Notes under the pieces: generated by a model
Told to the model about the DNA's origin: nothing
The model's input: only the letters and a program-made list of their open reading frames with translations
The model's database searches: none
Program-made: the position numbers and the translations under genes
DNA from: Bacteroidales bacterium
Lineage (GTDB): Bacteria > Bacteroidota > Bacteroidia > Bacteroidales > Tenuifilaceae
Direction of reading: 5' to 3'
NCBI GenBank assembly: GCA_003818205.1
Contig: RPRQ01000001.1
Span: forward strand, 1-64,000
DNA length: 64,000 nt
Shown: piece after piece, positions 26,570 to 34,412 of the stretch
How positions within the stretch are numbered: the stretch's first letter is position 1
Layout of the letters: every line of letters begins with the position of its first letter

Positions 26570-28573
26570 ATGCCATTCTCCGAGGATAAATTAAAACTTG
26601 TTTACACTGTTAAGGAGTTGTGTCGGGTTTGCTATACCTGCGTTAGAGAGTGTCCTGCTAAAGCAATTAAAATAGTTAATGGTCAAGCTGAGGTAATTAG
26701 TGAGAGGTGCATTGGTTGTGGAAATTGTATTAAGGTTTGCAGTCAGGATGCGAAGGTATTTTATCAATCGAGGATTGAGGTTAAATCCCTTTTACAATCT
26801 GATAGCAAAGTTGCCGCAATTGTTGCTCCAAGTTTTCCTGCTGAATTTACCGAGATAAAGGATTATAGAAAATTTGTAGGAATGGTTAGAGCGTTAGGCT
26901 TCGACCATGTATTCGAGGTCGCATTTGGGGCTGATTTGGTTGCCAAAAAGTATAAAGAATTGCTCGAAGATAGGTCGGGTAAGGATTATATCTCATCCGA
27001 TTGCCCTGCAATTGTTTCTTACATAAGATATTATCATCCCGATTTGGTCAAGAATCTTGCCCCTGTGATTTCTCCAATGGTAGCAATGGCAAGGGTTGTA
27101 AAAAAATTATTAGGACCCGATGTTAAAATTGTTTTTGTTGGACCCTGCATAGCAAAAAAGGCAGAATCAAAGGAGGTTGATGAGGCGCTAACTTTTAGGG
27201 AGTTACGTGGGATGTTTGAATTGGCTGAACTAAAACATGAAGAAATCGAGTCATCCGATTTTGACCCACCTCATGCTGGTAGAGGCGCAATTTTCCCTGT
27301 GAGTAGAGGATTAATTCAAACCGTCAATATTTTTGATGATGTGGTTGAAGGGAATGTCATTGTTGCTGAAGGAAGAATTGGATTTCAGGAAGCAATTAAA
27401 GAGTTTGAGTCGGATAGTATAAAGGGTCAGCATCTTGAACTTTTATGCTGCGAAGGCTGTATCATGGGACCTGGTATGACTCCTGGTGGAAAACGATTTG
27501 AGCGAAGAACCTATATCAGCTCATACGTTCAGCAGAAGTTAAACGAGGAGAATCAGGATGATTGGGAAAAATCACTGCAAGAGTTTGCTGATATAGATAC
27601 TCATGCAGATTTTAACCCCTTAGATAGAAGAAAACAGTTACCATCGGAATCCGAAGTAAGTAAAATACTTGCATCAATGGGCAAGTTCTCGAATCGTGAT
27701 CATCTGAATTGTGGTGCTTGCGGATACGATACTTGTCTAGAACATGCCTATGCCATTGTTGAGGGTCTTGCCGAAGTTGAAATGTGTTTGCCATATACCA
27801 TTGAGGAGATGCACGCATCGTTGAAAGACCTTGCTGTATCAAACGAGAAATTGGCAAAAGTTCAGCAAGCGCTCAAGCAGTCGGAGAAATTGGCTCACAT
27901 GGGTCAGCTTTCCGCTGGTATAGCCCACGAATTGAATAATCCATTGGGAGTTGTAATGATGTATAGTAACATTCTTCTTGATGAATACGCACCTGATGAT
28001 CCTATTCGCCAAGACATTGAGTTAATAGCATCGCAGGCCGAAAGGTGCAAAAAGATAGTAAGCGGATTATTAAATTTTGCCCGCAAAAATCAGGTCAAAT
28101 TAGAATTGATTAACTTGAAAAAATTAGCAGAGGATAGCATTAAATCGGTTGTTATTCCAAATAATATTAAAACAGCAGTAGTTTGTAAAGCAAGCAATTG
28201 TGAGGCTCAACTCGATTACGAACAGATGATGCAGGTTTTAACAAATCTGAATAAGAATGCCATTGAAGCAATGCCTAATGGAGGACTTTTAGCTGTTGAG
28301 GTTGATGAAAATGAAAGTGATGTAATATTTAATGTGATCGATACGGGAACAGGTATCCCCGAAGAGAATATGGAGAAATTATACACTCCGTTTTTCACTA
28401 CAAAAGGTATTGGCAAGGGTACAGGCCTAGGTCTTGCAACAACTTATGGGATTGTAAAGATGCACAAGGGGAGGATTGAGGTTGAATCAAATACCGATCG
28501 CCTTAAAGGGCCAACAGGAACTACTTTTAGAATTATTTTACCGAGGGAAGAGGGGGAGGATGTTGAGAGATGA
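26570..28573 (+). CDS. Sensory [FeFe]-hydrogenase domain fused to a histidine kinase
   Basis: The 667-residue protein joins two 4Fe-4S motifs (Cys18-28 and Cys47-57), an H-cluster domain (about 80-345), an RnfB-like 4Fe-4S domain (Cys381, 384, 389, 406), a coiled coil (415-440) and a complete HisKA/HATPase kinase: His453 in [11 protein letters not shown] box [23 protein letters not shown] and [19 protein letters not shown]-domain motifs are L1 SSDCPAIV (proton-relay Cys replaced by Asp144), L2 GPCIAKKAE (Cys193) and L3 [10 protein letters not shown] (Cys293 and Cys297 at the spacing of catalytic hydrogenase). All four cluster-binding Cys are thus present. No PAS lies between sensor and kinase. 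It follows hydA by 43 bp and precedes two receiver proteins, which are its probable partners. It likely senses H2, CO or redox potential. Confidence 0.88.
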   Translation: MPFSEDKLKLVYTVKELCRVCYTCVRECPAKAIKIVNGQAEVISERCIGCGNCIKVCSQDAKVFYQSRIEVKSLLQSDSKVAAIVAPSFPAEFTEIKDYRKFVGMVRALGFDHVFEVAFGADLVAKKYKELLEDRSGKDYISSDCPAIVSYIRYYHPDLVKNLAPVISPMVAMARVVKKLLGPDVKIVFVGPCIAKKAESKEVDEALTFRELRGMFELAELKHEEIESSDFDPPHAGRGAIFPVSRGLIQTVNIFDDVVEGNVIVAEGRIGFQEAIKEFESDSIKGQHLELLCCEGCIMGPGMTPGGKRFERRTYISSYVQQKLNEENQDDWEKSLQEFADIDTHADFNPLDRRKQLPSESEVSKILASMGKFSNRDHLNCGACGYDTCLEHAYAIVEGLAEVEMCLPYTIEEMHASLKDLAVSNEKLAKVQQALKQSEKLAHMGQLSAGIAHELNNPLGVVMMYSNILLDEYAPDDPIRQDIELIASQAERCKKIVSGLLNFARKNQVKLELINLKKLAEDSIKSVVIPNNIKTAVVCKASNCEAQLDYEQMMQVLTNLNKNAIEAMPNGGLLAVEVDENESDVIFNVIDTGTGIPEENMEKLYTPFFTTKGIGKGTGLGLATTYGIVKMHKGRIEVESNTDRLKGPTGTTFRIILPREEGEDVER

Positions 28574-28692
28574 GAAGCGGTGAGAAGTGAGAAGTCAGGA
28601 GTCAGAAGAACCTAATAACTCAATAACCCAATAACTGAATAACTGAATAACGAATAACCAATAACTCATAACGCATAACCAATAACGATAAC
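28574..28692. repeat. Degenerate tandem words between sensor kinase and receiver
   Basis: The 119-bp gap is filled by GAGAAGTGAGAAGTCAGG-like and AATAACTGAATAACC-like words repeated with small changes. It has no gene, no hairpin and no clear promoter. Similar words occupy other gaps of this island. Confidence 0.75.
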
Positions 28693-29091
28693 ATGCCAAG
28701 CACTATAAATAAAACGATTCTGATAGTTGATGACGATATCGATTATCTATTTCAGCTGAAGCTTCAAGTAGAAAAATTTGGATTTAAGGTAATTGTTGCC
28801 GAAAGCCAAAAGGAGGCAGAGAATTTACTTGCATCGGTAAAACCCGACATGGCAATACTCGATCTGATGATGGAGAATGACGATAGCGGTTTTATCCTGT
28901 GCTATAAGATGAAGCGAAAGTATCCCGATGTTCCAATAATCATTGCAACCGCTGTTGCTGCTGAAACGGGTATGACCTTTGGCATTAGCACCGAACAGGA
29001 ACGTAAATGGATTAGGGCTGATTTATACCTTGAAAAAGGTATCAGACCCGATCAGCTTCATAAAGAAATATTGAAACTATTAAAGCTCTAG
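28693..29091 (+). CDS. Single-domain response regulator
   Basis: The 132-residue protein is a receiver domain only, with the acidic pair in IVDDDIDYL, phospho-acceptor Asp in AILDLMM, Thr/Ala switch in ATAVAAE and a Lys in LEKGI. A short insertion after the switch residue (GMTFGISTEQERKW) is unusual. It has no output domain, so it probably acts as a phosphate shuttle or by protein contact. It lies directly downstream of the sensory hydrogenase kinase and one base before the next receiver-kinase, which suggests a relay. Confidence 0.88.
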   Translation: MPSTINKTILIVDDDIDYLFQLKLQVEKFGFKVIVAESQKEAENLLASVKPDMAILDLMMENDDSGFILCYKMKRKYPDVPIIIATAVAAETGMTFGISTEQERKWIRADLYLEKGIRPDQLHKEILKLLKL

Positions 29092-29092
29092 C

Positions 29093-30244
29093 ATGGAGAA
29101 ATTAGATGTACTTGTAGTTGACGATGAACCTGGAATTCGTTCGGGTATTTCCCGAATTCTGCGAAATTTTTCGGTTAGCTACCCATTTATGGATGATGAT
29201 ATTCAGTTCAATGTTATTGAGGCAGCATCTGGTGAGGCAGCGTTAGAGATAATTAATACAACTCCCCCTGCCATTGTTCTGCTCGATAATAAACTTCCTG
29301 GAATTCAAGGGATAGAGGTACTTGAGTACATCAATACGCATCATCTCGACATTCTTGTGATGATGATTACATCCTATGCATCGCTTGAATTAGCCGTTAA
29401 GGCTACCAATAATGGGGCTTACGATTTTGTTCCAAAGCCATTTACACCGCAGGAGCTAAAGGCTTCGATGGAGAACATCACAAAGCATCATTTTCTTCGT
29501 CGAATGACCCGAAAGCTCCATAAAGAGGGCAAAATTGTACGTTTTAAATTTCTAACTCTTTTATCGCACGAGCTGAAATCACCGTTAAATGCTATTGAGG
29601 GTTATTTAAAGTTAATGCAGGAGAAGCAGGCTGGTGATAATATTGATGATTACCAGGAGATGATCGACCGATCTTTATCGAGGGTAAAATCCATGCGAAA
29701 TTTAATAATGGATTTGCTAGACCTTACACGTATTGATTCAGGTAAAAAGAAACGCGATCTCCGTGAACTTGATCTCGAATTAATAGCTAAATCGGCAATT
29801 AATGGAATGACCCCATTGGCTGTTCAGCGCGATGTTAAGCTAACGCTTGATATTAAAGATCCTCAACCTATAATGGCTGATGCTGAGGAGATGGAGATTA
29901 TATTTAATAATTTGATATCCAACGCTGTTAAGTATAATAAGGATGGGGGCTCGGTTGATTGTGTTATTCGATCAACATCCGATGAGCTGATTGTTAAGGT
30001 TATTGATACTGGATTTGGAATTGAGAAAGAGGATATACCAAAACTCTTTCAAGAATTTTCAAGAATTAAAAACGCATCTACTCGAAATATTTCGGGCAGC
30101 GGTTTGGGATTATCCATTGTTAAAAAATTAGTTGATTTATATAGCGGACACATTGAGGTTGAGAGTTCTCCTGGACAAGGCACTACCTTTACTCTATCGT
30201 TTCCAATATTACCTTCGTTGAGTGAGATAGCTGGATTAGCCTAA
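29093..30244 (+). CDS. Receiver-histidine kinase
   Basis: The 383-residue protein starts with a receiver domain (VVDDEPGI, Asp in VLLDNKLPG, Thr-Ser in MITSYA, Lys in PKPFTP) followed by HisKA with LLSHELKSPLNAIEGY and a full HATPase (NLISNAVKYN, DTGFGI, GSGLGLSIVKKLV). Receiver-first kinases take a phosphate from another protein and change the activity of their own kinase domain. Together with the one-base spacing to the preceding receiver protein this suggests a multi-step relay starting at the H-cluster sensor kinase. No DNA-binding output is encoded in the island except Rex, which is not phosphorylation-controlled. Confidence 0.9.
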   Translation: MEKLDVLVVDDEPGIRSGISRILRNFSVSYPFMDDDIQFNVIEAASGEAALEIINTTPPAIVLLDNKLPGIQGIEVLEYINTHHLDILVMMITSYASLELAVKATNNGAYDFVPKPFTPQELKASMENITKHHFLRRMTRKLHKEGKIVRFKFLTLLSHELKSPLNAIEGYLKLMQEKQAGDNIDDYQEMIDRSLSRVKSMRNLIMDLLDLTRIDSGKKKRDLRELDLELIAKSAINGMTPLAVQRDVKLTLDIKDPQPIMADAEEMEIIFNNLISNAVKYNKDGGSVDCVIRSTSDELIVKVIDTGFGIEKEDIPKLFQEFSRIKNASTRNISGSGLGLSIVKKLVDLYSGHIEVESSPGQGTTFTLSFPILPSLSEIAGLA

Positions 30245-30252
30245 TAATGTTT

Positions 30253-30260
30253 TAAATTTG
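30253..30260 (+). promoter_or_regulatory. Candidate -7 element for rex
   Basis: TAAATTTG matches TAnnTTTG and would start transcription about 17 bases before the rex ATG. A convincing -33 element is absent, so this may be only an internal weak promoter of the operon. Confidence 0.35.
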
Positions 30261-30283
30261 CAAAACCATTTTAAAGAATTTAA

Positions 30284-30910
30284 ATGAAACTACCCGAAAA
30301 AACAGTTGAAAGGCTAAGTGAGTACAGGCGTACGTTGTTGGAGTGCTTAAATAAGGGCAAAACGCATATCTATTCGCATGAATTAGCTCGATTACATAAT
30401 AATACTGCTGTGCAGGTTCGACGCGATCTTATGCTAATTGGCTATTCAAGCATGAAAAAGAAAGGGTATGATGCAAAGGAGCTTATCGATGTAATTGGGA
30501 AAATAATTGATTATAAGAATGGTTTAAATGTTGCCGTAATAGGTATGGGGAACCTTGGCAGAGCGGTAACAACTTATTTTATTGGCAAACGCCCGAAGCT
30601 TAATATTGTAGCTACATTTGATAACGATTCAAATAAAACCAACCGAGTAATTTCGGGTATTAACTGCTATCATATTAAGGACTTAAAGGAAAAAATTAAA
30701 ACAGCTAATATATCAATAGCTATAATTACCTCGCCCCCCGATACCGCTGCGGATATTACTGAAACATTGGTAATGGCCGGGATTAAGGGAGTTCTTAATT
30801 TTACTACAACACCTTTGAATGTACCCGATAATATTTTTCTTGAGGAGTATGATATGATTACCTCAATGGAGAAAGTGGCTTACTTTGTTAAGGATCAGGT
30901 GAAGAGCTAA
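30284..30910 (+). CDS. rex: Redox-sensing transcriptional repressor Rex
   Basis: The 208-residue protein has the Rex winged-helix N-terminal domain (TVERLSEYRR, SHELARLHNNTAVQVRRDLM) and a Rossmann domain with the NADH-binding loop VIGMGNLGRA, followed by the swapped C-terminal helix (DMITSMEKVAYFVK). Rex represses fermentation and hydrogenase genes when NADH/NAD+ is low and releases DNA when NADH rises. It ends the hydrogenase operon, and two Rex-like sites lie between the two divergent operons of this island, so autoregulation through hydCBA is likely. Confidence 0.95.
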   Translation: MKLPEKTVERLSEYRRTLLECLNKGKTHIYSHELARLHNNTAVQVRRDLMLIGYSSMKKKGYDAKELIDVIGKIIDYKNGLNVAVIGMGNLGRAVTTYFIGKRPKLNIVATFDNDSNKTNRVISGINCYHIKDLKEKIKTANISIAIITSPPDTAADITETLVMAGIKGVLNFTTTPLNVPDNIFLEEYDMITSMEKVAYFVKDQVKS

Positions 30911-31020
30911 TTTGTTTGTAAATAACTCAGATGATACAAACCACAGACCTGCCCGCCGAGCTCAAGCAGGCGGGGAACACAGAGTGCACGAAGATACACA
31001 GAGAAGATTAAAAGAGTCAT

Positions 31021-31261
31021 TACTGACCGACTAAAATATTATAAAATTTATGAAATGCTTTATATTACTACATTCAATGTATAGGTCACCCCTAATGGGG
31101 CTTGATTTTCGTTTAATAAAAGTTACTACAAATAGGTCGTCGCTATGCGACTTTAAAAAGCAGCATCGCTGCGAACTATTTGTAGAATAGATGATTATTT
31201 CTTAGCTAGAAGCAGCATCGCTGCGACCTATTGAATTTAGATTCTTTCTCGGTTAATAATG
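31021..31261. repeat. Structured 240-bp dispersed repeat, copy 2
   Basis: This is the uninterrupted version of the repeat at 4414-4696. It shows the intact ACCCCTAATGGGGCT stem where copy 1 carries an insertion, the CTACAAATAG/CTATTTGTAG stem and two AGCAGCATCGCTGCGA words. It lies in the 499-bp gap between rex and ribF; the rest of that gap holds two palindromic repeats and no gene. Confidence 0.75.
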
Positions 31262-31346
31262 TAAAAGAATAATAAGATAAAAGGCAATTGATAGGCTCAC
31301 AAGATGCAAGGATTAGAGAAATTCCCATCACTTTCTCTGTGTCCTC

Positions 31347-31368
31347 CCTGCCTACCGGCAGGCAGGTG
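31347..31368. repeat. GCCTACCGGCAGGCAGG palindromic repeat
   Basis: A short copy of the island-wide palindromic word sits within CTCTGTGTCCTC...GTGTCTCC. A related form with a different loop (GCCCGCC...GCAGGCGGG) lies at 30952-30976. Confidence 0.65.
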
Positions 31369-31409
31369 TGTCTCCGTAGGGAGTAGTTTTAATAAGATAA
31401 TAGAAATTA

Positions 31410-32351
31410 ATGCAAGTACATTACGGCTTCGACGAAGCCAAAAATATAAGGCGTGCTGTTGTAACCACTGGCTCGTTCGATGGGGTTCATATTGGGCATA
31501 AAGCAATTATTAATCGGATTATTGAGATTGCTAAAAGTATTAAAGGTGAATCGGTACTAATCACATTTTTCCCTCACCCACGTAAAGTGCTCTATCCCGA
31601 AACACAAGGTAAGGATCTGATGTTCATTAATTCTCAAAAGGAAAAAATAGAGCTTCTCAGTAAAACAGGGCTCGACCATTTGATTGTCGTCAATTTTACC
31701 CTAGAGTTCTCAAGAGTTTCATCCCATGATTTTATTCGGAATTTTTTAGTCGGAAAACTTGATGCTAAATTTATAATTGTTGGATTTAATCACCATTTTG
31801 GGCATAATCGTGAGGGCGATTATTCGTATCTCTATAAACTAAAGGAGGAATTAGGATTTGATGTTGAAGAGATTCCAGAAATGGATATTCAGCACGAAAC
31901 GGTTAGTTCAACCACTATTCGTAAATCTATCAAGGAGGGTCGCATTCAACGTGCCAACGCATATCTCGATCATCAATATATTATTGTTGGTGCGTTAGGA
32001 AAGGGAACTCACTACTTTACGGATATTAATTTTCCAACGTTAACGGTTCAAATTGAGGAATTGGGTAAGCTGATTCCACCCAATGGAATTTATGCAATAT
32101 CGTTGGAATGGAATGGAAAGTTTTACAAAGCGATGCTAATAATTTGGTCGGAATGCTGCGATGAACAAGCGCATCTTTCGAATCAGAATGTTGAGATACA
32201 TATTCTCGATTTCGATAATCAATTCCCTAATAGCGATGCAACTATTTACTTTCAAAAGTTAATATCAACGGGTTTTGATGTCTGTAATTCGGGACAGCTA
32301 AAAAGATTATTATTGCAAGCGAGAGAGACCATTGAGGAGTTGATCTATTAA
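31410..32351 (+). CDS. ribF: RibF-like riboflavin kinase / FAD synthetase, divergent kinase part
   Basis: The 313-residue protein has an N-terminal FMN adenylyltransferase domain with the nucleotide-binding TTGSFDGVHIGH motif, FFPHPRKV and FNHHFGHNREGD, and the SSTTIRKSIKEG motif. The C-terminal riboflavin kinase domain is divergent: the usual PTAN motif reads PTLT and the downstream GxRPT-like loop is replaced by IIWSECCDE. Kinase activity is therefore doubtful while FAD synthesis looks possible. It lies between rex and the TM1266-type regulator, suggesting a link to flavin supply for HydB, but it could be an ordinary unlinked gene. Confidence 0.82.
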   Translation: MQVHYGFDEAKNIRRAVVTTGSFDGVHIGHKAIINRIIEIAKSIKGESVLITFFPHPRKVLYPETQGKDLMFINSQKEKIELLSKTGLDHLIVVNFTLEFSRVSSHDFIRNFLVGKLDAKFIIVGFNHHFGHNREGDYSYLYKLKEELGFDVEEIPEMDIQHETVSSTTIRKSIKEGRIQRANAYLDHQYIIVGALGKGTHYFTDINFPTLTVQIEELGKLIPPNGIYAISLEWNGKFYKAMLIIWSECCDEQAHLSNQNVEIHILDFDNQFPNSDATIYFQKLISTGFDVCNSGQLKRLLLQARETIEELIY

Positions 32352-32382
32352 TCGAAACTTGTCTGAACATTGATAATTATCA

Positions 32383-32413
32383 TTTGTTTTTTGATTCACA
32401 CATAGTATCTTTG
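32383..32413 (+). promoter_or_regulatory. Strong Bacteroidetes promoter for the TM1266-like gene and hydG
   Basis: TTTG (32383-32386), a 19-bp spacer and TATCTTTG (32406-32413) match the primary sigma consensus exactly. Transcription should start near 32420, leaving an untranslated leader of about 100 bases before the ATG at 32520. Confidence 0.7.
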
Positions 32414-32519
32414 TATCGTTATTTTCATATAAAATAATGATTTCTTCAACTTCTAAGGTGGTGATTGGGTTCGCCTCCAAGGAATCTTGAAAAAAATCTG
32501 ATCCAAAAGAAAAGGTCTG

Positions 32520-32765
32520 ATGGAAAAGAGACTCGGAGCAGCGCTAATTCTTGTTGAGAATCGGGATAGCGTCAATAAACTTAACCAAATTTTATCTGTA
32601 CACGCCGATGTTATTATTGCGCGTCAAGGAATTCCAATGCATGATAGAGGAGTTAGCGTTATATCGCTTGTGCTGGAGGGGACAAGCGATGAGCTAAGTG
32701 CCCTAACCGGTCCAATCGGAAAACTTGATGGTGTTCAGGTTAAAACCCTCATGATGAAGGGTTAA
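32520..32765 (+). CDS. TM1266-family iron-only hydrogenase system regulator
   Basis: The 81-residue protein is a single ACT-like ferredoxin-fold domain (LGAALILVENRDSVNKLNQ, IIARQGIPMHDRGVSVISL, GPIGKLDGVQVKTLMMKG), the pattern of the TM1266 (TIGR03959) family. Members are found only with the [FeFe]-hydrogenase maturation genes hydE, hydF and hydG and are believed to be regulatory. A direct small-molecule ligand is not known. It is followed by hydG after 82 bp, under a strong promoter. Confidence 0.88.
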   Translation: MEKRLGAALILVENRDSVNKLNQILSVHADVIIARQGIPMHDRGVSVISLVLEGTSDELSALTGPIGKLDGVQVKTLMMKG

Positions 32766-32847
32766 TGGTTATTCCTGTGTCTTTCTTTTCAACATCAACC
32801 TTTTATTAGGCTGAATGATTGATTAATTTGTTATAAAACTGATATTT

Positions 32848-34275
32848 ATGAAATTCAAACCTGAGGTTTACAGAATCCCCGACGAGCGGATGAAATCATT
32901 TATCGATCCTGAAGAGATTTGGGGATACATAAATAGCGCAAAGCCCACCAAGGAAAGAGTTAGGCAGATTATCGCCAAATCCTTGGATAAGCAGCGACTT
33001 AACCTTGAGGAAACGGCAATACTTGTTAATACCACCGACCCTGAGCTGGTTGATGAAATATTGCAAGGAGCTCGAACCCTAAAGGAGAAAGTTTATGGGA
33101 ATCGGATTGTACTTTTCGCACCTTTGTATATAGGTAATAAGTGTACAAACAATTGTAAATACTGTGGTTTTAGGGCTTCAAATAAGGATGCAGTAAGAAA
33201 AACCCTTGGCGATGACGAGATTGTTAAAGAGGTTGAAGCGCTGGAGGAGAATGGTCAAAAACGGTTGATTTTGGTCTATGGTGAGCATCAGAACTATTCA
33301 CCTGAGTTTATAGCCCATACGGTGAAACTAGTTTATGGGGTAAAAAAGAATAATGGGGAGATTCGACGAGTGAATATCAACGCTGCGCCACTGGATATAG
33401 AAGGTTTTAGAATTGTTAAGGAATCAGGCATTGGGACTTATCAGGTATTTCAGGAGACCTACCATCCAGAGGCTTATGAAACCTACCATCCCTCGGGTAA
33501 GAAGCGCGATTATGATTGGCGATTAACCTCTCTCGATCGTGCTCAAGAGGCAGGGCTCGATGATGTTGGTATTGGTGCGCTTTTCGGTCTATACGATTGG
33601 CGTTTCGATGTACTATCTCTAGTACGCCATACCAATCACCTTGAGGCATGCTACAATGTAGGTCCGCACACCATTTCATTCCCTCGGATAAAGTCAGCAT
33701 CGGGGCTCGATATTAATGATAAGTATTTTGTTTCCGATGAGGATTTTGTGAAGCTAGTTGCAATACTTAGACTTGCAGTTCCTTATACGGGTATGATTCT
33801 TACCGCCCGTGAACCCATTGAGATTCGCCGACAGGTGATTCAGTTTGGTGTATCGCAGATTGATGGGGGTACAAAGCTCGAATTGGGTTCGTATTCCGAT
33901 GCTAAAAACGATAATCAGAATTTAAATCGAGAGCAGTTTCAGATAAACGATAATCGATCGTTGGGAGAGATAATTGACGAGCTGATCGAGAACGATTATA
34001 TTCCATCGTTCTGTACAGCTTGCTACCGTTTAGGCAGAACAGGTGAGCATTTTATGGAGTTTTCGGTTCCTGGATTTATTAAGCGATACTGCACCCCGAA
34101 CGCATTACTCACCCTAACAGAGTACCTTGTTGATTATGGAACTCCTATTCAGAAGGAGAAAGGGTTCAAGCTCATTGAAAAAAATTTGCATCAGCTGAAT
34201 GGGCATCAGGATGCAGTGGAGGTAAGAAAACGGATTGACAAGATTATTGCAGGGGAGAGGGATCTGTACTTTTAA
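32848..34275 (+). CDS. hydG: HydG, radical-SAM maturase of the H-cluster
   Basis: The 475-residue protein is a ThiH-like radical SAM enzyme with C-x3-C-x2-C in CTNNCKYCGF and the diagnostic C-terminal extension C-x2-C-x22-C beginning CTACYRLGRTGEHFMEF, which binds the auxiliary cluster. HydG splits tyrosine to p-cresol, CO and cyanide and builds the Fe(CO)2CN unit for HydF. Length and motifs are complete. hydE is 7 kb away on the other strand and hydF is not in the window. This enzyme also makes p-cresol as by-product, the same compound as the decarboxylase operon at 45 kb. Confidence 0.96.
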   Translation: MKFKPEVYRIPDERMKSFIDPEEIWGYINSAKPTKERVRQIIAKSLDKQRLNLEETAILVNTTDPELVDEILQGARTLKEKVYGNRIVLFAPLYIGNKCTNNCKYCGFRASNKDAVRKTLGDDEIVKEVEALEENGQKRLILVYGEHQNYSPEFIAHTVKLVYGVKKNNGEIRRVNINAAPLDIEGFRIVKESGIGTYQVFQETYHPEAYETYHPSGKKRDYDWRLTSLDRAQEAGLDDVGIGALFGLYDWRFDVLSLVRHTNHLEACYNVGPHTISFPRIKSASGLDINDKYFVSDEDFVKLVAILRLAVPYTGMILTAREPIEIRRQVIQFGVSQIDGGTKLELGSYSDAKNDNQNLNREQFQINDNRSLGEIIDELIENDYIPSFCTACYRLGRTGEHFMEFSVPGFIKRYCTPNALLTLTEYLVDYGTPIQKEKGFKLIEKNLHQLNGHQDAVEVRKRIDKIIAGERDLYF

Positions 34276-34330
34276 AAAATTAACAATATTATCGCTTGGT
34301 TGTAAGTGGCTGTATATAAAATTGTTAATC

Positions 34331-34405
34331 TGGAATGATGGAATAATGGAATGTTGGGGTGCTTCGCAGATTCTTTTCCATTATTCCACCATTCCAATGT
34401 TCCAA
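34331..34405. repeat. GGAATGATGGAAT hairpin between convergent genes
   Basis: A 12-bp perfect stem (GGAATAATGGAA with TTCCATTATTCC) plus flanking shared words form a long hairpin between the ends of hydG and the outer-membrane protein gene. The same words form the core of the inverted-end elements at 4091 and 37627, but here the TAACGTGAGTTCGAT ends are missing. It may serve as a two-way terminator. Confidence 0.6.
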
Positions 34406-34412
34406 GTATTAC

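Noticed and set aside
32420-32519. Possible riboswitch in the leader before the TM1266-like gene
   Set aside because: I could not match any known riboswitch core or find a convincing long stem; kept only as a leader of unusual length.
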